IMG/VR virus record: IMGVR_UViG_3300043540_000263
Coordinates: 1-38,111 of that record
Reading direction: 5' to 3' (one strand)
Origin: a virus
DNA length: 38,111 nt
Under the pieces are notes generated by a model, which saw only the letters and a list, made by a program, of their open reading frames with translations, made no database searches and had not been told where the DNA came from. Below are positions 31,952-37,264 of this stretch, piece by piece. The position numbers and the translations under genes are program-made. The number at the start of each line of letters is the position of its first letter. Positions within the stretch are counted from its first letter, which is position 1.

Positions 31952-33757
31952 ATGGAAAAAAGATTTTGTAAAATATGTCATAAAAAAATTCCCGAAACTA
32001 TGGGTTACAGAGCTGTCACCTGTGGATCTAAAGAATGTTTGCTACAAGTCAAACGCACACGACAAACGCAAACAAAAGTTTGTCCACAGTGTCATAAAGA
32101 GTTCCAGACGAAAACAGCGAAAAGTATTTATTGCAGTCGGTATTGCAAAAACGTAGCTCGTTATTTAGCTGGTAAAGATCGGGCACCGAAGAAGTGTGAA
32201 AGATGTGGTAGAATGTTTTTTTCAAGGCCAGGCTCCTCTCGAACGCTGTGCCAGGATTGTTTTACCGATAAAAGTCGGTTGCAAAAAGAAGAGCTAGATA
32301 AGAAGCTAGCAAAGTTTGAAGGGCAGGAAAGCATTACCTGTCGCATTTGCAATACTTTGTTCTTGAGTGGTGAAATAACTGGCAAACATCTAAAGAAACA
32401 TAATTTGACACCAAGTCAATATAAAGAGCAATTTGGCGAAGATTCGTTATGGTCAAGCACTAGACGACAGGTAAAGCTTGAGCAATTAAATCGGGCAAGA
32501 CAGCAAAGGGTAAAAACTAGCACATCTCAAACTCGAACTTGTGCTTATTGTGGGAAGCCGCTTTCTCCAAACCAGTCAAAGCGGGTCAATACATGTAGTC
32601 GTGCTTGTGGATATGCTTTGCGAAAACAGAAAACTGCTGAACGTATCAAATACTGTAAAGTTTGCAATAAGCCTATAGACTTTGGTGTCCGCGATAGACG
32701 ATCTAGGACGTGCTCTGTAGAATGTGAGCGTGCAGCAATAGGGATGAGAAAACCAACCTTGAGAGTGTGCCAATCCTGCGGCAAAACGTTTGAAAGTAGG
32801 GCATCAAAAGCTTATGCTTGTCTAGAATGTCAATCAAAACTGCATCAACTAAAACAAGGCAGAGTCGTAAAAATTTGTAGCAAATGCGGTCGGGAGTTTT
32901 TATCTACATCTGAATCTAACGACCTCTGTAAGACGTGTTTTAGAAACAAGGACCGTCAAGAAGAAAAGGTTAAAGCGAAGTTTGCTGGTATCGAGCCTAT
33001 ACAATGTCGTATATGTGGCAAAGTGTTTGCTGGGGGTTTGTTGACTAACACGCATCTAAAACTTCACAACATTACGCAAGCGCAATACAAGGCTAAATTT
33101 GAATCTGAGGGACAGCATGTTTTGTATTCATCGTCGAGACACCTTCGACAAAATCAGCAGCTTCAAAAGGTTAATCCCCAATTTGACGATACACACATCA
33201 AGGCACGTGAAGAAGCGTTACGGAAATATGAAGAGTTGCAGCCAAAATGTGCTTTTTGTCATAAGTTGTTGCCACTGAAAAAGTTCATGCAGTATTTTAG
33301 CCAGAAAAAACAAGGAAACAAATGGGAAGACAAGCCTAGATTTTGTAGTACCAAGTGTCGAGGTTCGTATTATATCAGTGACGAGTTTCACAAAATTGCT
33401 CCTCACAAGTATTTAAGACCTCGGAGTAAAAATGAGAAAGCAATAGAACAGTGGCTTCGCACCAATTTTCCAACCTTAGAATTGATAACAAATGACAGGA
33501 CACAGCTAAAACCTTACGAATTAGACATTTATATTCCCCAATATCGAATGGGGATTGAGTACGAAGGTCCGCTGCATTATGAGCCAATTTTTGGAGAAAA
33601 ACGCTTTCACAAGGTACTAGAAACTGACGCAAAAAAGGTAGCTCTTGCCGCCGAAAAAGGCATCTCGCTCATTATTATAGATGGCAGAATCAAGTCTTTT
33701 GAAGAGCAGATAGCGCCACTCAAAGCCGCATTAGCCTCTGTTCTTCCTCCATCTTGA
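31952..33757 (+). CDS. Multi-zinc-finger protein with C-terminal Vsr/EDxHD-like nuclease domain (candidate homing endonuclease)
   Basis: A 601-residue protein. About ten Cys-pair zinc knuckles cover residues 6-470 (for example C6/C9, C44/C47, C82/C85, C197/C200, C235/C238, C273/C276, C309/C312, C433/C436). Two Ros/MucR-like fingers, CRICNTLFLSGEITGKHLKKH (130-150) and CRICGKVFAGGLLTNTHLKLH (352-372), lie in two ~100-residue halves that are clearly duplicated. The C-terminal domain (488-580) has E495, ELDIYI (D525), GIEYEGPLHY (E536, E538, H542), D559 and K561/K562, then LIIID. That is the Vsr-like PD-(D/E)xK fold also used by EDxHD homing enzymes. AGGAGG precedes the ATG. Its place next to the capsid gene suits a free-standing homing endonuclease. 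Confidence 0.82.
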   Translation: MEKRFCKICHKKIPETMGYRAVTCGSKECLLQVKRTRQTQTKVCPQCHKEFQTKTAKSIYCSRYCKNVARYLAGKDRAPKKCERCGRMFFSRPGSSRTLCQDCFTDKSRLQKEELDKKLAKFEGQESITCRICNTLFLSGEITGKHLKKHNLTPSQYKEQFGEDSLWSSTRRQVKLEQLNRARQQRVKTSTSQTRTCAYCGKPLSPNQSKRVNTCSRACGYALRKQKTAERIKYCKVCNKPIDFGVRDRRSRTCSVECERAAIGMRKPTLRVCQSCGKTFESRASKAYACLECQSKLHQLKQGRVVKICSKCGREFLSTSESNDLCKTCFRNKDRQEEKVKAKFAGIEPIQCRICGKVFAGGLLTNTHLKLHNITQAQYKAKFESEGQHVLYSSSRHLRQNQQLQKVNPQFDDTHIKAREEALRKYEELQPKCAFCHKLLPLKKFMQYFSQKKQGNKWEDKPRFCSTKCRGSYYISDEFHKIAPHKYLRPRSKNEKAIEQWLRTNFPTLELITNDRTQLKPYELDIYIPQYRMGIEYEGPLHYEPIFGEKRFHKVLETDAKKVALAAEKGISLIIIDGRIKSFEEQIAPLKAALASVLPPS

Positions 33758-33771
33758 ATAAGGAGAACACA

Positions 33772-34476
33772 ATGCCAGACCTCCCTAACGCAAAAGAACA
33801 GTCATATATCACGTTGACGATGTTGAAGCAAAGGGGTTGGAGTAACAAGCTCATTCATTCATTATTAGGGGAACCTGACCTAACGAAAATGAATCCTTTT
33901 TATCGTTCTGCTCCTGGCATGAAATTGTATTTGCTCAAGCGGGTAGAGGAAGCAGAGAAAAATAAAGCCTTCATTGATTTTCAGCCTCTCAGAGAGAAGT
34001 ATAGGCAACGCGCTCTCAAGGTAGCGGAGAAAAAGCGAGACGAATTGCTTGCTTACGTAGAAGCGCTCAAAATTAAAATTCCTCGCTTTCCAAAAGACCA
34101 GCTTTACAAGTTTGCTTGCAAACATTACAATCGCTTGTGGGAAGAGAGAGAAGCATTTGATAAACACGCTGAACCCGCAGATGACGAAGCTTTTCTGAAC
34201 CGGATTGCTGTAAACTTTCTCAGACACGCTTGTTCAAGCTATGAGGACCGGTTAGAAGAATTGCATGGAAAAGTGGGAAATTTTTTAGCGTATTTTGCAT
34301 TGAAGGAAAAAATACTAACCAAAATTGCTGAGTGTTATCCGTATCTTGCTGAAGAGTGTAAAAGACAAAATGGAGACGAGGACGATGATAATGGGGAGGA
34401 AAACCAAAAGCAAGAAGTTCCCGTAACAAATACAGAAGGAGAACACAATGTCCAAAATCAAATACAAAATAGTTGA
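33772..34476 (+). CDS. Conserved-looking protein of unknown function
   Basis: A 234-residue protein; the ATG at 33772 has AAGGAGA 7-11 nt upstream. The N-terminus (LKQRGWSNKLIHSLLGEPDLTKMNPFYRS, then MKLYLLKRVEEAE) resembles a family I have seen widely in bacteria. There, a GW..xLI..LLGEPD core is followed by an RVE motif. Its function is unknown to me; nucleic-acid binding would fit the basic, helical character. The rest is helical, ending in an acidic low-complexity tail. It is probably co-transcribed with the nuclease gene 14 nt upstream and overlaps the next gene by 29 bp. Confidence 0.75.
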   Translation: MPDLPNAKEQSYITLTMLKQRGWSNKLIHSLLGEPDLTKMNPFYRSAPGMKLYLLKRVEEAEKNKAFIDFQPLREKYRQRALKVAEKKRDELLAYVEALKIKIPRFPKDQLYKFACKHYNRLWEEREAFDKHAEPADDEAFLNRIAVNFLRHACSSYEDRLEELHGKVGNFLAYFALKEKILTKIAECYPYLAEECKRQNGDEDDDNGEENQKQEVPVTNTEGEHNVQNQIQNS

Positions 34477-34861
34477 GAAGCCCGTTACATCAGCAAAATC
34501 CACGTCACCCGAAGATTACTATGATAGAGAATCTAGTGGTAAGCGTTGGATAATTGTTGAAGAAGGTACTGGGAAATTGCTCGATGATGCTCAGGGTTTT
34601 GGATACAAATCGGCTCAAGCTGCTCACAAAGCTGCGTGGTATCGTTTTTCGGGGGGCAAACAGAGAGTGAATGCTTTCAAAAAAGTGGCTGCAAAGTTTT
34701 GGAAAAACAATCCTAAACTTGTTGAAGACATTTTCTATATTGAATTTTATGGTTTGAAGGATGGAGAAAGTGATAAGGAAATTGAAGAATCTATACTTGA
34801 GGCAGTGAAAGAGCGGGGCATAGAAGATTTCAAGCTAGAGTTCCTAAAATTCTTACCTTGA
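34448..34861 (+). CDS. Unrecognised 137-residue protein
   Basis: Small soluble basic protein. The N-terminal half looks like a compact alpha/beta domain (KRWIIVEEGTGKLLDDAQGFGYKSAQAAHKAAWYRFSGG), a pattern reminiscent of small domains that process WGR- or AP2-like folds. I cannot assign it. The C-terminal half is helical. AAGGAGA precedes the ATG, which lies inside the previous gene. It is the last plus-strand gene before the accessory region. Confidence 0.7.
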   Translation: MSKIKYKIVEKPVTSAKSTSPEDYYDRESSGKRWIIVEEGTGKLLDDAQGFGYKSAQAAHKAAWYRFSGGKQRVNAFKKVAAKFWKNNPKLVEDIFYIEFYGLKDGESDKEIEESILEAVKERGIEDFKLEFLKFLP

Positions 34862-34880
34862 GTCTTCGCAAAAAGTAAGT

Positions 34881-34908
34881 GGAGCCGCCCTATGGTTATC
34901 GCGGCTCC
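34881..34908 (+). terminator. Hairpin after the 137-residue gene, weak terminator
   Basis: GGAGCCGC and GCGGCTCC pair around a 12-nt loop, 19 nt after the stop. There is no T-tract, so termination may be inefficient or the hairpin may protect the transcript end. Confidence 0.45.
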
Positions 34909-34923
34909 TGGTCATAAACTTAC

Positions 34924-34942
34924 TCACTTATATTAGCGTAAA
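34924..34942 (-). promoter_or_regulatory. Dispersed intergenic motif, minus orientation
   Basis: On the minus strand it reads TTTACGCTAATATAAGTGA, sharing the AAGTGA end with the copy before the reductase. It lies between converging plus and minus genes, so a promoter role is not obvious at this copy. Confidence 0.35.
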
Positions 34943-34982
34943 CTTGTCTTTGACGCAGTTAATAACATAACCAATATGGAAA

Positions 34983-35011
34983 AGCCTCCCTGTTGAATAT
35001 TGGGAGGCTTC
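34983..35011 (-). terminator. Terminator of the minus-strand small gene (module copy 1)
   Basis: AAGCCTCCC and GGGAGGCTT flank an 11-nt loop; on the minus strand the stem runs into TTTTCC. A nearly identical hairpin with the same flanks occurs at 36622-36650 below a paralogous gene. Confidence 0.65.
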
Positions 35012-35042
35012 GCCGTGGTACAGAGGAGGGAGGTTCCTGTAA

Positions 35043-35252
35043 TTACTTTGGCCGAGGTACTTCTCTAGCCACTATTTCAAAATATCTACTGTCCTTGTTG
35101 ACAGATTTAGTAGTGTCGTCTAGGCGAGGGTAGAGTTTAGCGAGATCCCAGTAGTTTTGGATATCCTCTTCAATACGTTTAAGAAATTCTGTCATTTCTT
35201 TGTCTGTCATTTTACTCTGTACTACATATACTGTCCTCTTTGTTTTGGTCAT
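35043..35252 (-). CDS. Small early-type protein, intact paralogue of the broken gene at 36.8 kb
   Basis: A 69-residue basic protein starting MTKTKRTVYVVQSK and ending REVPRPK. GAGGAGAC lies just upstream of the ATG, with an early-type promoter about 25 nt before that and its own terminator below. No family is recognised. A diverged copy with the same promoter, terminator and C-terminal EVPRPK lies 1.6 kb away, so the whole unit was duplicated. W34 of this protein aligns with the internal TGA of that copy. Confidence 0.8.
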   Translation of the reverse strand: MTKTKRTVYVVQSKMTDKEMTEFLKRIEEDIQNYWDLAKLYPRLDDTTKSVNKDSRYFEIVAREVPRPK

Positions 35253-35274
35253 CTGCGCGTCTCCTCACGCCGAG

Positions 35275-35303
35275 AGTATAGCACAAACTTTTGGACATTG
35301 ACT
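35275..35303 (-). promoter_or_regulatory. Early-type promoter AGTCAA-N17-TATACT (minus)
   Basis: On the minus strand, AAATTTCG precedes AGTCAA; after a 17-bp spacer comes TGC TATACT (extended -10). It drives the 69-residue gene. Confidence 0.75.
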
Positions 35304-35349
35304 CGAAATTTGGTCTTTATCGGTATAAAGATGAAAATACCAAAAAGCA

Positions 35350-35378
35350 AGTCAATGTAGCTTGTCCTCTGTTATAAT
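35350..35378 (+). promoter_or_regulatory. Early-type promoter AGTCAA-N17-TATAAT (plus)
   Basis: AGTCAA at 35350-35355, 17-bp spacer, TATAAT at 35373-35378 with TG one base upstream. It is followed 20 nt later by the ATG of the TGA-containing frame. Confidence 0.75.
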
Positions 35379-35397
35379 AGCGACGAAGGAGGTACAC

Positions 35398-35679
35398 ATG
35401 CGTCACAAAGAGTCAGAACACGAAGAGAAGTTCAGGTTGCCAACAGCAGAGGGACATTATGTTTGGGCAGCCCATTGGTTTGGAATTTGGCGTTGTAGGT
35501 GACCAAAAGTTTTGGCAGAGGAATGGAATGACAATATGTCTTTCAGACCGTGATGTCGGTGGCTCATCTCTATGCGTCCAGTATTTGTAATCTGGACTGA
35601 AGCAAAGAATAAGACTGAACGGGAATGACAACGCATAGAGGAGCGTAGAAGAGCCAAGGCTAGTCTTGAGTGTGATTAG
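35398..35679 (+). pseudogene. Early-type gene with three in-frame TGA codons: pseudogene or TGA-readthrough gene
   Basis: A promoter and AAGGAGG 5-11 nt before the ATG point to a real gene. The frame runs 93 codons to TAG at 35677, but has TGA at codons 35 (35500), 52 (35551) and 77 (35626), and no TAA or TAG. The parts read well as one protein: HYVWAAHWFGIWRCR, then PKVLAEEWNDNMSFRP, then CRWLISMRPVFVIWTEAK, then QRIEERRRAKASLECD. The protein is rich in Trp (TGG), so the TGAs may be mutated or alternative Trp codons. With standard decoding only a 34-residue peptide is made. No homologue is recognised. Recoding and decay cannot be told apart from this sequence alone. Confidence 0.55.
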
Positions 35680-35718
35680 AGTTATAAAGGGTACGAATAA
35701 TATTTTAAGGAGATGAAG

Positions 35719-35937
35719 ATGAAAGTCATTATAGATTCGGACGAGTATTATCCGTTTTATTACTTCAAGGATTTTAGCGATAATCCTACTGTGTATGATG
35801 TAATATTGGATTTACCTAAAGAAAAGGTAAAGAAGTTTCAAAGAATCTTTCGAGAGTTTACAGCTATGCAAGACGAGTTGGAGACGTTGTGTAGCATTGG
35901 TAGTCGTAAACGATTCACAACGAAGCATAAGGAATGA
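35719..35937 (+). CDS. Small unrecognised acidic protein
   Basis: A 72-residue protein (MKVIIDSDEYYPFYYFKDFSD and on) rich in Tyr, Phe and Asp at its N-terminus. AAGGAG has good spacing to ATG 35719; the in-frame ATG 35713 is too close. It is probably co-transcribed with the TGA-interrupted frame 39 nt upstream. It stops at TGA; reading through would add only six residues before TAA. A strong terminator follows. Confidence 0.7.
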   Translation: MKVIIDSDEYYPFYYFKDFSDNPTVYDVILDLPKEKVKKFQRIFREFTAMQDELETLCSIGSRKRFTTKHKE

Positions 35938-35975
35938 GAAATGGTTTTGTAATGCGCAAACTCAAGTAAAAACCG

Positions 35976-36014
35976 AAAGGTCCCCCAAAGTTCTTAGCAG
36001 GGGGACCTTTCTTT
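35976..36014 (+). terminator. Strong intrinsic terminator
   Basis: AAAGGTCCCCC, 13-nt loop, GGGGGACCTTT, then CTTTT. It ends the plus-strand two-gene early unit. Confidence 0.93.
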
Positions 36015-36220
36015 TGGTAGCTCAGGTGCAGCAGCCGACTAACATCTATATTAGCGTTAACTAGTTTTCAGTGTGGTATAATATAACAAATAATTAGGAT
36101 TTTTGCAAACAAGAGATGGGTTTATAGACCTGTCTTTTTGTGTTTCGAGCAGTTCAACTACTTAGCAATCCTCGGTAGTTCGATTTTGATATGCTATAAG
36201 GCGTGCTAGAAAGGACGTTG

Positions 36221-36297
36221 GGGGGGCTTCGAGGAGTGGCATGAGGACGAAGCCCCCCATGGAGGTATGAAGCAGCAAGGTGGAGGTCCTTGCTACG
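36221..36297 (-). ncRNA. Candidate small structured phage RNA
   Basis: An early-type promoter (36303-36331, minus) fires leftward into a stretch without a plausible ORF. The predicted RNA would begin near 36297. It forms a first hairpin from AGCAAGG/CCTTGCT and a second with an 11-bp stem, GGGGGGCTTCG against CGAAGCCCCCC, around a 16-nt loop. Loop and linker contain ACCTCC and CTCCTC, complementary to Shine-Dalgarno sequences. The trailing CAACGTCCTTTCT is only a weak T-tract. The strand rests on the promoter. Confidence 0.4.
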
Positions 36298-36302
36298 GGG
36301 TA

Positions 36303-36331
36303 AGTATAGCACAAACTCCTAATCATTGACT
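36303..36331 (-). promoter_or_regulatory. Early-type promoter AGTCAA-N17-TATACT with no ORF behind it
   Basis: It has the same AAATTTCG-AGTCAA, 17-bp spacer and TGC TATACT as the promoters of the small minus-strand genes, but no coding frame follows on the minus strand. Confidence 0.7.
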
Positions 36332-36365
36332 CGAAATTTGACTTTTTGCGGTAACTCGGTCTAGC

Positions 36366-36566
36366 TTACTTCTTACTTTTTGCTGTCTGTCGAGTCTTGT
36401 CAACTTCTTGCAAAGTGACCAAGAGTACCTTTGCCTTAGTAGTGTCGTTCGGTACAGGGAATTTTGTCTCAATTTCACGAACAGCGGTTTTTAGTGCGCT
36501 ATCAATGTCCTTGCTATTGACCGCCCCAACTGTAGCAAAGCTTGCTGATACATATTTTGTCTTCAT
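36366..36566 (-). CDS. Small unrecognised early-region protein
   Basis: A 66-residue protein starting MKTKYVSASFATVGAVNSKDID and ending in KTRQTAKSKK. The middle is amphipathic-helical and the tail basic. An AAGG-type ribosome binding site lies 9-12 nt before the ATG. Unlike its neighbours it lacks the AGTCAA promoter and has instead a CGCTATTATAAG motif 28 nt upstream in the same orientation. Function unknown. Confidence 0.65.
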   Translation of the reverse strand: MKTKYVSASFATVGAVNSKDIDSALKTAVREIETKFPVPNDTTKAKVLLVTLQEVDKTRQTAKSKK

Positions 36567-36593
36567 TTTAGACGCCTTTCTGTTTTAGTTTCT

Positions 36594-36612
36594 ACTTATA
36601 ATAGCGAAAAAT
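36594..36612 (-). promoter_or_regulatory. Dispersed intergenic motif before the 66-residue gene
   Basis: On the minus strand it reads ATTTTTCGCTATTATAAGT, nearly identical to the copy before the reductase and in the same orientation relative to the downstream gene. This supports a promoter-like role. Confidence 0.45.
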
Positions 36613-36621
36613 GATATAGAA

Positions 36622-36650
36622 AAGCCTCCCTGCTAGATATTGGGAGGCTT
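36622..36650 (-). terminator. Terminator, module copy 2
   Basis: AAGCCTCCC and GGGAGGCTT around an 11-nt loop; on the minus strand it is followed by TTTTC. The flank CGCCGTGGTAC and the following GGAGGGAGGTTCCT are shared with the copy at 34983, showing a duplicated unit. Confidence 0.65.
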
Positions 36651-36682
36651 CGCCGTGGTACGAAGGAGGGAGGTTCCTATAA

Positions 36683-36904
36683 TTACTTCGGTCTAGGCAC
36701 TTCTTTGGCTGTGGCTGTTATCTTGAAGCACTTAGCGTTGATATCATTATCGAGCGCGCTGTCTTCGGGCAAGTAATATAAGTCATAATTTTCTCAATTG
36801 TTTAGGATATCGCGTTCAATACTTACAAAAAACTTTGACATCTCCCTGTCTGTTCTTTTGCCGTATGCCACGAATAAGGATTTATCCAACTTTGCTTTGC
36901 TCAT
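36683..36904 (-). pseudogene. Diverged paralogue of the 69-residue gene with one internal TGA
   Basis: The minus-strand frame runs 73 codons from MSKAKLDKSLFVAYG to KEVPRPK and TAA, broken only by TGA at codon 37 (after RDILNN). TDREMSKFFVSIERDI matches TDKEMTEFLKRIEEDI of the intact gene at 35043-35252. Between the shared DI and the shared Phe (29 positions, no gaps) the TGA aligns with W34 of that protein. It keeps an early-type promoter and a terminator. So it is either a recent nonsense mutant (TGG to TGA) or is expressed by TGA readthrough. Standard decoding would give a 36-residue fragment. Confidence 0.75.
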
Positions 36905-36923
36905 CTGTTCCTTCTATGATGTT

Positions 36924-36952
36924 AGTATAGCACAAACCTTTGAACATTGACT
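36924..36952 (-). promoter_or_regulatory. Early-type promoter AGTCAA-N17-TATACT (minus)
   Basis: AAATTTCG-AGTCAA, 17-bp spacer, TGC TATACT on the minus strand, just upstream of the TGA-interrupted paralogue. The promoter is intact although the gene is broken. Confidence 0.75.
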
Positions 36953-36965
36953 CGAAATTTGGTCT

Positions 36966-37154
36966 TTATCTCTTTTTCCATAGTTGACCTTTTGTTTTTC
37001 TTCGCTCTTCTATGGTCATCTCTGGCCCGAAAGCAAAGTTCACCCACGTCTCATACATTTCATGCCATTCTTTAGTGTCTCTAGCTGGTAGCTTGTTGTG
37101 TGTTTCTAGCCACCATGCTTCTGCTTCTTCAGCTAGTGTTCGTTCTTTTGTCAT
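36966..37154 (-). CDS. Small Trp- and Glu-rich early-type protein
   Basis: A 62-residue acidic-to-neutral helical protein (MTKERTLAEEAEAWWLETHN, then EWHEMYETWVNFAFGPEM) ending RRKTKGQLWKKR. It has five Trp, all TGG, and stops at TAA. AAGGAGGA lies just before the ATG and an early-type promoter about 25 nt further upstream. No family is recognised. Small Trp-rich early proteins seem to be a theme of this accessory region. Confidence 0.75.
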   Translation of the reverse strand: MTKERTLAEEAEAWWLETHNKLPARDTKEWHEMYETWVNFAFGPEMTIEERRKTKGQLWKKR

Positions 37155-37176
37155 TCGAGTTCCTCCTTCCGCTAGT

Positions 37177-37205
37177 AGTATAGCACAGACCTTTGAATAT
37201 TGACT
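37177..37205 (-). promoter_or_regulatory. Early-type promoter AGTCAA-N17-TATACT (minus)
   Basis: On the minus strand: AAATTTCA-AGTCAA, 17 bp, TGC TATACT. It drives the 62-residue gene and stands back to back with the plus-strand promoter at 37216. Confidence 0.75.
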
Positions 37206-37215
37206 TGAAATTTGG

Positions 37216-37244
37216 AGTCAATACTCAAAGTTCTATGATATACT
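37216..37244 (+). promoter_or_regulatory. Early-type promoter AGTCAA-N17-TATACT (plus)
   Basis: AGTCAA at 37216-37221, 17 bp, TATACT at 37239-37244; divergent from the promoter at 37177-37205 with only 10 bp between the two -35 elements. It serves the HNH gene. Confidence 0.72.
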
Positions 37245-37264
37245 GTCGACGTAGGAGGAGACGG

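Larger units (their letters stand above)
36015..36365. other. Gene-free region with candidate small RNA signals
   Basis: There is no convincing protein gene in this ~350-nt stretch. It holds a minus-orientation copy of the CGCTAATATA motif (36047-36060) and a plus-strand extended -10, TGTGGTATAAT, ending near 36080. A hairpin around 36111-36133 is followed by CTTTTTG, perhaps a terminator for a ~55-nt transcript. Two hairpins lie at 36221-36258 and about 36273-36294, and a minus-strand early promoter at 36303-36331 points into them. Confidence 0.45.

Noticed and set aside
35413-35657. Overlapping minus-strand frames opposite the three-TGA gene
   Set aside because: Neither has a ribosome binding site or promoter on the minus strand; the plus strand has both.
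36241-36303. Plus-strand mini-ORF of about 20 codons with an internal TGA (from ATG 36241) in the two-hairpin region
   Set aside because: Too short to judge and inside a stable hairpin; the minus-strand promoter favours an RNA gene instead.
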